64,000 nucleotides of DNA from a virus: IMG/VR virus record IMGVR_UViG_3300023184_000087, positions 1 through 64,000 of that record; one strand, written 5' to 3'. Below the pieces are notes generated by a model, which had not been told where the DNA came from, ran no database searches, and was given only the letters and a program-made list of their open reading frames with translations. This document shows, in pieces, positions 14,716-26,100 of the stretch. Every line of letters starts with the position of its first letter. Positions within the stretch are counted from its first letter, which is position 1. The position numbers were made by a program, and so were the translations under genes.

Positions 14716-15975
14716 TTAATCATATTGAATTCTTAGATCACAAAGCACGGGTGCAGTTTTATCCTCTAACATGTTTAGGGTAACCTCTATCCATACACTG
14801 GATGAAGCCCCCGGATTTGTAGTGCTGTAGTTCCCGGCATCGTCGTAGATAACCCTATAGCTAAAGGCGTTTGACATCTGGCTCAAGGGAACATTATAGA
14901 TTACTGGGTCTACACTAATTATATTATTAATTAAAGAACCGTCTGGAGGAGTAAACTTAATTATAGTTTTACCAGATGGCAAAAATTTATCATATCTCAC
15001 ATCAAGATCAGAAAGGCCATATGTATATATATAATTTCCAGCCTCTTGCATATAGCTTCTCTGTACCATCTTAATTCTTATTGCCGTAATTTCTTTATCT
15101 GGGAAGTAAAAAGAAAGTGGGCCAGAGTTATATATGGTATCCGACCCAGAAACAAGCCATCCACCAGGTGGGACTTTGCCCACCGCTGTGCTAACTCCAT
15201 TATAAAGAGCAGAAGAGTTTAATGGCAGCCAAGAGTCTGACTCTGTTAATGTTGGATTTAATTTTGTTGTATATTCTATTGAAGAAATATCGACTGAGTA
15301 TACAGGAAATGGGTTAAATTTAATACAGTTTGTTTTTGTTGATCCAGTAAATTCAGATGGTATTTTTACGTAAAACATCATCTGAGCCCCGGAAGGAGAA
15401 GTGGATTGTGTAATTATATTACGTTTCCAAATTTTATCTGGATTATCTATTATTGCATTGAATGTTGGAGTGGTGTTGACTATGGCTCCAGCGGCGTCAA
15501 CGCCTGCATAATTATTTTGTATAAATGTTTTAAAGAAATCTGGAATAACCTGAGAAGAAGAAGCACCGGACGTGTGAAACTTTAACTTTGAATTTGAAGA
15601 TCCGCTAACCTTTGGAAGTGTTATTACATTATAGTATGGATCTAGGCTCAATAGATTTGTGGTAGAAATAGAAAAACTTGTTCCAACAAAATTTACATAA
15701 TCAAGCTGTGAGAAAGAATATATTGATAGGGTATTTGTTTCATTTTCAAGTGCCTCAACTCTATCGACAAGATCATCAACCGCACTAACTAGGTATGCTT
15801 GGTCCTTCAAGACTCTTTGAAATGCTTCAGAAAGTTTGTGATCAAGAATATTTGATTTATTATATAAGTATAAAAGGTCTTTATAATTTTCTTCAATTCT
15901 TTGATTGTATTCAGAGCTGTCTACTGGACCCCTATATTGCACGTTTCTTTTCTGTGTATTAATTGAATCTGCCAT
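14716..15975 (-). CDS. Tail/adhesion protein with beta-sandwich modules (419 aa)
   Basis: 419 aa. Residues 1-90 are helical and polar (NIEENYKDLLYLYNK-like stretch, then QRVLKDQAYLVSAVDDLVDR), typical of an attachment stalk. The rest is beta-rich: CIKFNPFPVYSVDISSIEYT, SDSWLPLNSS, TAIRIKMVQRSYM, and a closing VWIEVTLNML...LCDLRIQYD. The 'sDsWlPl' plus 'IRIKmxQ..Y' signature recurs in the next two or three upstream genes, so it is probably the smallest member of a paralogous family. A probable role is a surface-exposed baseplate or fibre component contacting host or neighbouring proteins. I do not recognise a named family; discoidin-like is my structural guess. Confidence 0.6.
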   Translation of the reverse strand: MADSINTQKRNVQYRGPVDSSEYNQRIEENYKDLLYLYNKSNILDHKLSEAFQRVLKDQAYLVSAVDDLVDRVEALENETNTLSIYSFSQLDYVNFVGTSFSISTTNLLSLDPYYNVITLPKVSGSSNSKLKFHTSGASSSQVIPDFFKTFIQNNYAGVDAAGAIVNTTPTFNAIIDNPDKIWKRNIITQSTSPSGAQMMFYVKIPSEFTGSTKTNCIKFNPFPVYSVDISSIEYTTKLNPTLTESDSWLPLNSSALYNGVSTAVGKVPPGGWLVSGSDTIYNSGPLSFYFPDKEITAIRIKMVQRSYMQEAGNYIYTYGLSDLDVRYDKFLPSGKTIIKFTPPDGSLINNIISVDPVIYNVPLSQMSNAFSYRVIYDDAGNYSTTNPGASSSVWIEVTLNMLEDKTAPVLCDLRIQYD

Positions 15976-15976
15976 A

Positions 15977-16378
15977 TTAAATCCTATTTTCTAAAAATTT
16001 TATTTTACTCTGAAGCCTAGATAATTTTCCTGTAATTTTTACAATATCATTTATACTTATACTAGACGCAATTGGCGTTGCGGCATTACTCAATGAGTAC
16101 GCAGTAACTCCTTCGGGTTCAACGTTTACCCCATCAACAAGCACTTCCTCTTCAACCAGGGAAGATATCTTACCATTAATGGCTACAGAATAACTATCGC
16201 AAACTGCACCTATTGAATCCAATTGATTATTGATCCTATTGAAGTCGGCAAGTAAAGAATTGATTTCTAAATTTTCTTTTTTGCTATTTCTAGTTCCTCT
16301 ATATTTCTGTCTAAATCTAGAAAAAAGAGGTTCTATCAGTCTTTTCGTATGAGATTGTTTTGTGTAAGTTATTGGCAT
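15977..16378 (-). CDS. Small structural or linker protein (133 aa)
   Basis: 133 aa. The first 35 residues are strongly basic (SHTKRLIEPLFSRFRQKYRG). A helical stretch (INSLLADFNRINNQLDSIG) follows, then a short beta part, and it ends in a coiled-coil-like SRLQSKIKFLENRI. The basic head and helical tail suggest a protein that binds a larger tail component. It sits between two adhesion paralogs, one base from the downstream one, and was probably kept as part of the same assembly. No family is recognised and no enzyme motif is present. Confidence 0.5.
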   Translation of the reverse strand: MPITYTKQSHTKRLIEPLFSRFRQKYRGTRNSKKENLEINSLLADFNRINNQLDSIGAVCDSYSVAINGKISSLVEEEVLVDGVNVEPEGVTAYSLSNAATPIASSISINDIVKITGKLSRLQSKIKFLENRI

Positions 16379-16417
16379 TTAATTCTTCCTAATCAATTAG
16401 TACCAGAAACACTGGCT

Positions 16418-18556
16418 TTATGCATCCCTATGTTTAAACTTAATTCTTACAGATTCAACTATAGGAGATGACAATGGATCTTCATACCTATTTAAATCTA
16501 CCCTATACCTAATGGAATTTACGGCTGATTGATTATTAGAGGTATAAATAAAGTTTGACTTTCCCGATAGCTCCCTTGAAGCTAGTACTTCTTTTCTTCC
16601 AAAAATTGTATCTATTGTAAAATAATAGCTGTCTTCATTTACTTTATTCTGAAACTCAAATGGGTCCAAATAATTAAAATAATCAACAAAAATTAATCCG
16701 TATCTAGAGAGGGACAAACCTTCTATCAGATTAAAGGAAACTTGTCCTGATACCAATTTATCATAAGTTATTATTATTTTATTAATTCCAGATTTAAATT
16801 CCCATTCAACGACCTTGCTTCCTGTTCCCTTTGGAAGATCTGCTATTAAAATTCCATTTAAATATATTGCTAGATTAAAATTAGGATTAGATTTTGAGAC
16901 ATTATGTACAACATTTAGAGGGCCTTGTCTTATTATCGATGTCTCTATATACCCCGAACTATAAGAGTTTATTCCTGGATTTATAGAACCTATTTGTTCC
17001 TTTAACGTATTTGATAAAAGTGAAGCCGGCTTATTATTGAATATATCAGACCAATATTCAAGATCTTTATATTTTCCATCTGCTACAGACTCACCTGCAT
17101 ATATTAAATAGTTATGCTTTAGGCAATCTACTCCGCCTAAAAGAATTGAGTTTAAATAATTTTCTTCAGAACTAAGTGCAGTAATCCTATACGCATTTTT
17201 TCCAGAATATATTTTATTATTTGGATTTAATTCATTTGCATTTACTGCCGAAGAGTTGATTGGTATATATTTTAGTTCGTTTTCTTCAGGCGTATTTGAT
17301 ATATAAACATTATTTCTAGTTGATCCATCAAGATAAACAACAGGATTATAACCAGAGCTTTCTGAACCCTTTGGAGATACTGGAATCCAATTATAATCAT
17401 TAACATTTTGTGCAGTTGGGTTATTGGCAGCGATATAGTAGTTCACTGATGTTCCAGGAATAACCTGCTCCTGAACCTCCATGGAAACTGCATCTATTAT
17501 TAAATTTGAATTAGTTTTTGTAGCAATGGATATTGGGGCAGATACCAGTATACCTGATTTAGCGTAGTATTTTGTCCCAATTATCATTTCTCTTAAGCCA
17601 AATTTATAAACATATGGTCTAGAACTATTTTGATCTATATAGTCTGGTTCATTTTTATATAGAACTATCTCTATCGCTGAATAAGAATCTGCTGGAATGG
17701 CAAAAGAGAATGCATCATAGTCTAATCTTGATGTCTTTGTTTTTATTTCATTTGGTTTTTCTGGATCGGAATATATTGCTCTCATCATAATGTTTACTGG
17801 AGATGAGGTAAAAGGAATCCCATCTACCTTTGACAATATCGAGGTTTTGTTGACGGGTATGCTCATGGTAAGTGAGACTGGTTGCGGATTTTCCAAAGAC
17901 ACAACATGATCCCAATATGTATCTGTTAACCCATCAAATATATTATTAAAATTTGTTTTATCAATAGTCTGATTCAACTGCTGACCATTTGCTGTTACTG
18001 TAAAATTAACATTATTTCCATTAAGATTGTCAACAGTCATAACATTAAACTGTTCAGATTTTAATTTGCTAATAGTTACATTCCTAAGCTTAGGATCAAA
18101 AAATGCGGAATCGGTTAATGAAAGATCTAATTTGTCTGCTGATATAAAATTTTCTGTAAAAGAATAAAAATATCCATCAGAATTATTATTCATGAATATA
18201 AGATCATCTACTTTTGATTCTAACTGTAATCTTTTCTTTTTTAAATTTTCTAATTTTTTATTAAGAGATGTAACAATAGAAAATAATTCTTCATTATTAT
18301 CTAGAATTGTGTCATATAAAATATCAACATTATAAATTGTATTAGCCATTATTTGATTTAATAAATCAACATCAGTTTTATTTGAAGCCCTAAGAAGATC
18401 ATAGTCTACTTTAACCGGATAACCTGGTTGGTTTACGCTAAAATATTCATTAAATGCTTTTCTAACATCTTGTTCAGAGGGTTTTTGGCCAGAAGAATAT
18501 ATTAATTTGTATATATTATTTAAAAATCTTCTTTTTTGAGTTGTTGAAATGTTCAT
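16418..18556 (-). CDS. Large tail/adhesion protein, discoidin-like modules (712 aa)
   Basis: 712 aa. The N-terminal ~130 residues are helical, ending in a coiled coil (VTSLNKKLENLKKKRLQLES). Then comes FNNIFDGLTDTYWDHVV, the D-G-x-x-x-T-x-W turn that opens F5/8-type (discoidin-like) sandwiches, followed by VSLTMSIPV and SAIEIVLYKNEPDY strands. A second sandwich has NYYIAANNP...NWIPVSPKG and later EWEFKSGINKIIITYDKL. The order helix bundle, sandwich, 'NWIPV' module is shared with the 634-aa neighbour. It probably projects from the baseplate for host recognition. It overlaps the 634-aa gene by 4 nt. The sandwich call is based on pattern and was not tested by alignment. Confidence 0.55.
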   Translation of the reverse strand: MNISTTQKRRFLNNIYKLIYSSGQKPSEQDVRKAFNEYFSVNQPGYPVKVDYDLLRASNKTDVDLLNQIMANTIYNVDILYDTILDNNEELFSIVTSLNKKLENLKKKRLQLESKVDDLIFMNNNSDGYFYSFTENFISADKLDLSLTDSAFFDPKLRNVTISKLKSEQFNVMTVDNLNGNNVNFTVTANGQQLNQTIDKTNFNNIFDGLTDTYWDHVVSLENPQPVSLTMSIPVNKTSILSKVDGIPFTSSPVNIMMRAIYSDPEKPNEIKTKTSRLDYDAFSFAIPADSYSAIEIVLYKNEPDYIDQNSSRPYVYKFGLREMIIGTKYYAKSGILVSAPISIATKTNSNLIIDAVSMEVQEQVIPGTSVNYYIAANNPTAQNVNDYNWIPVSPKGSESSGYNPVVYLDGSTRNNVYISNTPEENELKYIPINSSAVNANELNPNNKIYSGKNAYRITALSSEENYLNSILLGGVDCLKHNYLIYAGESVADGKYKDLEYWSDIFNNKPASLLSNTLKEQIGSINPGINSYSSGYIETSIIRQGPLNVVHNVSKSNPNFNLAIYLNGILIADLPKGTGSKVVEWEFKSGINKIIITYDKLVSGQVSFNLIEGLSLSRYGLIFVDYFNYLDPFEFQNKVNEDSYYFTIDTIFGRKEVLASRELSGKSNFIYTSNNQSAVNSIRYRVDLNRYEDPLSSPIVESVRIKFKHRDA

Positions 18557-20457
18557 ATTTTTTTAACCTTTGCGGCCAATGTATAAGAGTATACATTTGG
18601 AACAACGTTTGTATTTGGATCCTTTAGTAATTTTATTTTAACTAATATGCTCTTAACCTCTTGTGGAATTTTTGGATAGTTTTCATATCCTACGCCTGGA
18701 AGCTTGTACCCTGGTGAAACATTTTGATTGAATACTAAAATTTCTGGATTTTGTGAAGAAGTAGAAGAGCTAAATCCATACTGAGTAGAACTTATTTCAA
18801 ACCAATTATTTCCACCATCAACAGATATTTCAGATGATATGAGTTGAATATTTGAAGAAACATTTTTTACGTCGCTCTCTATGCCAAGCATTACTGACTC
18901 TACTGGATAATCGAAAACATAGGGTAGAGAGATAATTTCTGCTGAATCTAAATATTCAATATATTCGACTGAAACATCTCTTAAGCCAATAGACATCCTT
19001 CTGCTTTTAATTATATCTCTTTGTAATTTTAACGGAACAGTAAATGTTTGAACCGACTCAGATGTATTTGTGTTAGTGAGTCTTTTTTTTACAGATATAC
19101 TTATTTCTTTGCTAGTAACATTATTTTTCTTAAAAATATTTGGATTGCTTAATGGTGGAATTATTGCATCTTTGTTGTAATTTATTTCTTGATAAATATC
19201 CTTGCTTAAAGAATCTGGATTAAATCTTACAGAACCAAAAAATGGACTATTGTCTGATTTAGATCCGGTATAATCTGTAGCCCAGTAGGTATGCATTATC
19301 TCTTCTTCATTAAAATACGGCTGCTCAAGAATAATTCTAACTTTTAATACTTTTCTATCAGAAAATTTAACAACAGCTGAATCGAAATAGTATTTTGAAT
19401 AAGCCTCTTTTGTTAAGCTTTCTGGAGACAGCCCTATGTAAAAAGGTTCCCTAACAATATGTTCTGTTTCACCCAAATCGTTGGTAACATAAATGTTAGA
19501 AACTTTTACTATTTTTGTATATCCAAAATATGGAGATATTTTTATCGAATTAGCCATTGACGCGGCATTTGCTTCAATCGTAAAATCTAACTTTAAAGGT
19601 TCTTGCAAATTATGATTTGACCAATTAACTAAACTGCGTTTTGGCGCCGAAGAAAGTTCTTCTGAATCAACTATATAAGAAAACTCATTATCAGATGGAG
19701 CAAAATCAAATACATTTTTATACTTAGTTTTATCAACATTTAAAGCTTCATATTCAAAATATGTTAATGGATTTTTATCTATTATATTTAGTGGATTAGA
19801 TATTGAGGGACTGTTTTTAAAAACATATTCATAATTTATTTTATCTAATTCATCTTTTCTTTTAATAACGATATGATTATTCCCCATAAACCCATTGGAA
19901 TTATTCAATGTTAATCTAGATACATTCCAGTTGACAGTTTTTGCTGCCTGAATAGTTGCTGCACTGTTGTGTATCATTGGATTTTGATTTACTTTCATTT
20001 TAGAAAAATCCATGTAATCTTGATTATCAAACGAATCGCCAATGTAAACTATATCTTCTGCTGGACTTGAGGAATACATCTGAAGTATTTTTGTTTTTGA
20101 AAATATTCTTTGAGAATACTTTTTTTCATTTTCTATTTCAGAAGTAAATAAATTAAATATACTTATAGTTTTTGCAGTTAAATAATCTAATTGCTTGGCA
20201 GATATGTTGATATCATTTTTTAATGAATTAACAAATTTATTTATTTTGGTCGATGTTGGTGGTTCGCCTTTTGTAAATAAATCTAAACTTGTATTAAATG
20301 AATCTATATTTTTATAGGCGTCACTCAATGCCTGGTTAAAGTCCGATATTAGATCTTGCTTTGTAATGTATTTGCCATTTTTTAGTTTGTCAGCTATAGA
20401 AGAAAGTGATGTGGCAACTTGATCAAAAATAGATGTTGATGGTGATAGTTGTGCCAT
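18553..20457 (-). CDS. Large tail/adhesion protein, paralog of the 712-aa protein (634 aa)
   Basis: 634 aa. The N-terminus is helical (SIFDQVATSLSSIADKLKNG; later KKYSQRIFSKTKILQMYSSS). PLNIIDKNPLTYFEYEAL corresponds to the 'IxDxxxxTYWE' turn of the 712-aa protein. Beta segments KLDFTIEANAASMANSIKIS and KVLKVRIILEQPYFNEEE follow, and a C-terminal module has SVDGGNNWFEISSTQYGF and SILVKIKLLKDPNTNVV. The parallel layout indicates duplication and divergence from a common ancestor with its neighbours. Likely a baseplate-attached adhesin. Two bases separate it from the 891-aa gene, consistent with one late operon. Confidence 0.55.
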   Translation of the reverse strand: MAQLSPSTSIFDQVATSLSSIADKLKNGKYITKQDLISDFNQALSDAYKNIDSFNTSLDLFTKGEPPTSTKINKFVNSLKNDINISAKQLDYLTAKTISIFNLFTSEIENEKKYSQRIFSKTKILQMYSSSPAEDIVYIGDSFDNQDYMDFSKMKVNQNPMIHNSAATIQAAKTVNWNVSRLTLNNSNGFMGNNHIVIKRKDELDKINYEYVFKNSPSISNPLNIIDKNPLTYFEYEALNVDKTKYKNVFDFAPSDNEFSYIVDSEELSSAPKRSLVNWSNHNLQEPLKLDFTIEANAASMANSIKISPYFGYTKIVKVSNIYVTNDLGETEHIVREPFYIGLSPESLTKEAYSKYYFDSAVVKFSDRKVLKVRIILEQPYFNEEEIMHTYWATDYTGSKSDNSPFFGSVRFNPDSLSKDIYQEINYNKDAIIPPLSNPNIFKKNNVTSKEISISVKKRLTNTNTSESVQTFTVPLKLQRDIIKSRRMSIGLRDVSVEYIEYLDSAEIISLPYVFDYPVESVMLGIESDVKNVSSNIQLISSEISVDGGNNWFEISSTQYGFSSSTSSQNPEILVFNQNVSPGYKLPGVGYENYPKIPQEVKSILVKIKLLKDPNTNVVPNVYSYTLAAKVKKI

Positions 20458-20459
20458 AT

Positions 20460-23135
20460 TTAATTGACCGCCAATGCTTTGGTTAATTTGTCGTAATAAG
20501 GATCATAATTTTTTGTTTTTGCTTTAATAAGCACTGCATCAATTGATGCCTGATAAAGAATTTTTGATACATTTTTTCTAATTATTATTCTAAATCTAGT
20601 AGAGTTAGAAACGTATTCGTAAATTACCGAAAATGAATCAGATAAAATCTGATTAAATGCTATTTCTTTGCCATTTTGTATGAAATAAACTCTTGAACTA
20701 TCAGTAAAAGATGGAAGATCTTTACTGTTGGTATAGTTTGTTAGGTTAATTGCGTAAGATCCATCCGACAAAAGTACTTTGATCGGACTATAGCCCTGAT
20801 AGTCTGAGGAAAATATTGTGCCGTATGCGGGATTGTAGCTAGAAGTTTGGGCGTAGGTTGTATTGATATAAGGAAAATTACTTAGTGTTATTCTTCCCGT
20901 ATAATCTGTCATTGGGAACCTTTCACCCTGACCCTGATCGTTAAAATATGATTTAGTTGACTCTTGAAATAATTTATTTTTAATAAAATCAATATTATCA
21001 TAATTAAAAAGGGTTAAATCTGTTTTATATTTACAAACATATATAGAATTAATGTCTAATGAACTAATAATTATTGAATTTTCCTTTAAAGAATATTTAT
21101 TTGGTGAAACCATATAACCGTCTTTATACAAAACAAATGTTTCTTTTTTAAAATAAAATCTTGTATACGCAGATAACGATTGTAAATCAAAAAATAAAAC
21201 CTCTGAATCTATTTGATCGTTTCCATACTCCAGTATTGAAATCCAATCACTTTCGGATACAGGTATTTCTGTATTGGATATAGAAATCTCATAAGATATA
21301 GGTTCTTTTAGATCAAAATTAAATCTATTAAAATCTATTATATTTTTACTCTTAACCAAAGAAGCTTTTAGGGCTAAAGGATATCCGTTGAATGGAATTT
21401 TTTTACTAACAAAACATGCTTTATTAGAATCTACCTTATCTACTGCTGCAAATTCTATTGATTTAATAGAAAAAGTATATTCATATTGATCTATTTTTTC
21501 TAAAATAAATAAATCTTTAAATATAGAACGGTTTGATCTTGAAATTGTTTCTGCAAATAACTCTTGTGTTTTTCCTGAAAATATATTATTTGAATCTTTT
21601 TGCAGAAGCATTCCTGGTTTTTTAAAATCATAGTTTTCTGAAAATATAGATCCAGATTCAACAAAAGTTGAATTATTAAAAATTTCTCCACTGTCTTTAA
21701 TCATATGAACAAAAAAGTTTTGAAACAAAGTAGATAAAATTGTACTCCATTTTTCATCTATTAAATTAGATTGAATATTTTCTTCTGAAAAATTATCTCT
21801 GCCCATTTTATTAGCGAATGTTTTATTAACATTTGGGTATTTATATGAATAATAACTATCATTCATATATTTATTTTTAAATAAATCTTTAATAGAATTA
21901 TTTCTTAAAAATAAATTGTATACTAAATCCTGTAATTTATCTGTATTAGACCTTCTTATTTCTCTTATTTCTCTGCCAATATCATATACAGCTTTTGCGT
22001 TTAATTCACTTGATGAAGTAACATTCTCATTCTTGGAATAAACTGGTTGATTAAATATAAGTATAATTTTACTTACATTTCTTCTTGGAAAAGAAATTTC
22101 AGTAATAGAATCCAGTTGCTTCGGTTCCGTTAATACAGAAATAGTTGTCGTAGAAGATATGGGATCTCCAATGCTGTTGATAGTATACGATTCAACTGCT
22201 TGATCGGAATCTGTTGCTTCTTCTAAAATTGTTTCGTAATCTTTATAGACATAACTTTCTGTAGAGTCAGAAGACAGAACTGCCTGTAGCAATTGAAGGC
22301 CGTTCCCGTGGCCCGGTGTTATGTATATTGTATCTATTTCCTGTGGAAATGCAAAAGACATTTCAACAATATTTTGTGCACCATTGATATAAGAAGTATC
22401 ATAAGATATATATTTTTTAATATCATCTATTTTTGATGTTAAAATAACTGGAGATTTTATACTTACGTTCCAAGAATCTGATTTACTATCATTTAAAGTT
22501 GTATAAAAACCACTGTCACTTGATTTATAGTTTTCATAATTGCTTTTAATTTTTATATCATCGATAAAATCGAGTGCGTTTTTGGTTGTGATACCACTAC
22601 CAATTTTAAATACACCAGCTTTTGTATCAACAAAACCATTGCCATTCTCGTCAAAATGAGAACCATCTCTATCAATTAAATCAAATAAATAACCGTCTGT
22701 TCTATAATCATTTAAATAATTATCAAATTTTTCTATATAATTTGAATTATATAAATCATCTTTTCCTGCTATAAATTCATAATTATCAATAAAAATCTGT
22801 AATGTATCTAAATCTTTTTCTACTTTTTCAATTTCAGAAAAGAAAATATCGATCATCGAATTCAGCATTAAGCCAACTGTATTGGCTGACGCATAGTAGC
22901 TTCTCATTCTTAAGTCTGCGTCTCTAAAAATGTCGATAAAAAACTCTTTATTCAAAGAACTAAATTGACTAAATATAGATGGAGAATAACTTGTGTCCAC
23001 TCTTATTTGTGAAAGTTTTGAAATCAAGCTAGATACATCTGATTTATCAATCTTCATTTGATTGATCAAAGAAGATACTGTAGCTTGAGAGCTGTTTGAA
23101 AAACTATTAATTACATTTGGAAGTTGTTTTAACAT
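20460..23135 (-). CDS. Large tail/adhesion protein with EF-hand-like loop (891 aa)
   Basis: 891 aa. Residues 1-135 are helical (DLRMRSYYASANTVGLMLNS, then EIEKVEKDLDTLQIF). Near residue 155 comes DRDGSHFDENGNGFVDT, whose DENGNGFVD part has the spacing of a calcium-binding EF-hand/dockerin loop. Sandwich-like strands follow (EMSFAFPQEIDTIYITPGHG, NVSKIILIFNQPVYSK, then EYTFSIKSIEFAAVDK and ESDWISILEYG). These echo the 'SDW' and 'IxxIxFxAV' modules of the downstream paralogs. Calcium could stabilise it on the virion surface. No enzymatic motif was seen. It shares one base with the 1922-aa gene. Confidence 0.55.
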   Translation of the reverse strand: MLKQLPNVINSFSNSSQATVSSLINQMKIDKSDVSSLISKLSQIRVDTSYSPSIFSQFSSLNKEFFIDIFRDADLRMRSYYASANTVGLMLNSMIDIFFSEIEKVEKDLDTLQIFIDNYEFIAGKDDLYNSNYIEKFDNYLNDYRTDGYLFDLIDRDGSHFDENGNGFVDTKAGVFKIGSGITTKNALDFIDDIKIKSNYENYKSSDSGFYTTLNDSKSDSWNVSIKSPVILTSKIDDIKKYISYDTSYINGAQNIVEMSFAFPQEIDTIYITPGHGNGLQLLQAVLSSDSTESYVYKDYETILEEATDSDQAVESYTINSIGDPISSTTTISVLTEPKQLDSITEISFPRRNVSKIILIFNQPVYSKNENVTSSSELNAKAVYDIGREIREIRRSNTDKLQDLVYNLFLRNNSIKDLFKNKYMNDSYYSYKYPNVNKTFANKMGRDNFSEENIQSNLIDEKWSTILSTLFQNFFVHMIKDSGEIFNNSTFVESGSIFSENYDFKKPGMLLQKDSNNIFSGKTQELFAETISRSNRSIFKDLFILEKIDQYEYTFSIKSIEFAAVDKVDSNKACFVSKKIPFNGYPLALKASLVKSKNIIDFNRFNFDLKEPISYEISISNTEIPVSESDWISILEYGNDQIDSEVLFFDLQSLSAYTRFYFKKETFVLYKDGYMVSPNKYSLKENSIIISSLDINSIYVCKYKTDLTLFNYDNIDFIKNKLFQESTKSYFNDQGQGERFPMTDYTGRITLSNFPYINTTYAQTSSYNPAYGTIFSSDYQGYSPIKVLLSDGSYAINLTNYTNSKDLPSFTDSSRVYFIQNGKEIAFNQILSDSFSVIYEYVSNSTRFRIIIRKNVSKILYQASIDAVLIKAKTKNYDPYYDKLTKALAVN

Positions 23136-26100
23136 TATATTTCCCAGATCTCTCCATCTAAATTCTGTATTTGGAAAGAAATACCAGCAGTTAGATTTCT
23201 ACGAATTATATCATATATTTCTTCTATATTTTCAAAGTTATTTTTAACTTCATCTGGTATCCTAATTACTACAAATCCACCTCTTGGATATGAGCATCCG
23301 TGTATTGGGTACACGTCCCAGTTTGAAAGGAGATTATCTATCTCTGAATCTATCTGTACGAATTGGTGCTCGGCTGCTATGCCACCACCCCTTAATCTCG
23401 TATCATATATCTCTGTTTGCTTCTTGTTAGGGTTATTGGTAAAGTATATAATGCCGATTGGCAATGCGAAGGGGTCGTGCTTCGGTGAATATTCATTAAA
23501 TATTTCAGAATTATACGTAAAATTATACGGATAACTTGGAACGTAATCCTGTAATGGCACATATTCAGCGGCGTCAGCTGAGTTTGTTGAGAGTTTATTA
23601 ATCTTTATTGGTAGCACATATATGTATAAGGGTTTATTAAATTTGATATTTTTAGAATTTAAAAATGGATTAAGAGGAACTGTCTCTCCATTCGATTGAT
23701 ATATCATCAAATCAGAATTTTTAATTACATAATTTACTTTTATTAAATTTTCATCAGAAGGAATTATTCTATTGTTAAATTCTATTAAACCAGAACTGCA
23801 ATTGTAATCTCTAACTTCAGAGAGGGATAATTTTTCCCATTCGGAAGATGAGGTTTCTTTTGTGTATATCTCAATCTGTGGTTTAAATAAAGGGGCTACT
23901 GAATTTTTATAATTAGTTGGTTCTGGCCAAACAACTAATGGTGTTTGTCTTAACTTAATTTGTTTGTCAGAAACTAATATTGGTTTTTCATTTTTAACAT
24001 CATAATATCCTCTACCAAAAATATTAGACCAATTTACACCCTTAGCCGAAGTTGTGTCATAAGTCGCAATAAGAGTTTGGTTTATATAATTAGATTTCCA
24101 ATCCTCATAAATAGATATGTCTGATATATTAATCGATTTAGTAAAGGATCCGGATGTTATTATCAGCGGCCATGCTTGTTTTTTGTCGACATAAGAATCC
24201 ATATTACCAATTTTTATTGCTGTTCCAGAATTATATTTAACAGAGTAAACAGGACATATTTTTTTAATTGGAATATTTGTTGGAATAAAAGTTGTGCTGA
24301 CTTTTGGTCCAATATAATCTATAATGTTCTGGGTATTACCATCTGAATCATAGGCAACAACTGCAAGAAATATATTGTTTATACCCCTAACAATCATGTC
24401 TACATATGAAACTGTATCTCCTAAGAATTCTTTCTGAGCAAAATCATAAAATCCATAAATAAATCCGTCTTGTTCTGGAATTCTATTTTTAACATAGACA
24501 AAACCCAGTCTCGCGTCTTTTTCTTGCTCTGTTGCTGTTGATCCAAAGTAACTCGAGATTTCGGAACCGCTTGGTATACCGACAGGTTTTCCAAATTCGT
24601 TACACAACAACAGTGTTCCGTCTAATGTTGTTATAGATTCTTTTTTAGGCACTATTACATTGTTTAAATTTTTCATTAAATACTGATTAATATATGTAAG
24701 TGGAGTACTAATTACGCTTGAACCGGAGTAGTAAGTGGCTGAAGTTTCTATTGTTAATCTTGTTGCATTTCCCGAGGATGGATTTGTTTCTAAATAATTT
24801 ATACTTAAAACAGAAGATGGTGAAGACACATTTGATCCTGTTTCTGAAACTAAAGAAGTTAAAGAAACAGAATTTGATCCATTTAAATCAACATAAAGCT
24901 GCTTAGTAAAATCGAATACAACACCGGAACTAGCAGTAAAATTAGCCGTAGAAAGTTTAATAGAACTTGATAGAGATTCTGTGTATGATTTATTTAAATA
25001 GCTATATACCAAAGAACCAAATGTCAATGGAATTGTTTTGACTGTATTAGTATCATATTTGACTGTATGGTTTTTTAACGCCGAAAGGTCAGAGAACTTT
25101 TCCGCAGTTGTTGCCGTAACATATGCGTCTACAGTTTTTGTTATAACTTTTGTATCAGTTCTAATATTTTTTTCTGTATTTTCAGAAAAAGAAACTTCAG
25201 ACCAAGACGATCCATTCCATGAATAATATTTTTCTGTGTCTACAGTATATATTAAATATCCAGACTTATTTGACTTAAGAGTGTTTCCATCATAATAAAC
25301 ATTTGGATTATTTTCAGTCCAATAGTTTGCTATATCTTCTATTTCTGGTTTATTTAAACTAGGAAATGCGTTGTAGGTTTCCGAAACTGGAACTTCTATT
25401 TCCTTTGGATCGCCATATACTGGAGCTGTTGTAGTTGCATTCCCAACTATGTCACATCTGATGCTTCTGATTTGATATCCTTCAGCGTTTCCATATTTAG
25501 ACTGGTTGATTACTGTATCATTAGTCCTAAAATAAATATAAACATATTTACAATTTCCTATTGGTTGATCGTGCATCGACAGGATAACGTTTCCAGAACT
25601 ATCTGGTTTTTTGTTGACAGTATAACCATTGTATACGCTATTGTTTATAGTATTAGCAAAAGAAACATTATTAGCTGCATGGTTTACTGGGGAAAAACCA
25701 TAAGACACTACTGTTACATTGCGCCAATTTTCAAGAGTTCCAAAATTAATTTTAATATTTTTTACCGTTTCTGCACCGTCGGGTATGGTGAAAAATATTA
25801 CATCTTGGATTCTTGTTACCTGAGTTCCGATTCCTCCACCAGAATAACTTACTCTTCTATATTTTCCTCCAGAATTTATTTCATTTATATCACCCTGCGA
25901 CAATGCTGCGTCGTAATACTTTGAAACTCCGTTAGAGCTACATAGGTTTTTAGCTGTTACCGAATTTATAATACCAAGTGACATTGCACTCACGAATAAA
26001 GATTTTGTTTGGCTATCTACTTTTCCGTCAACAATACCATCAAATCGTACGCCACTTGTTTTCATTCTGTTTTGAAAAGCAGATACGGCGGTGGATGCAG

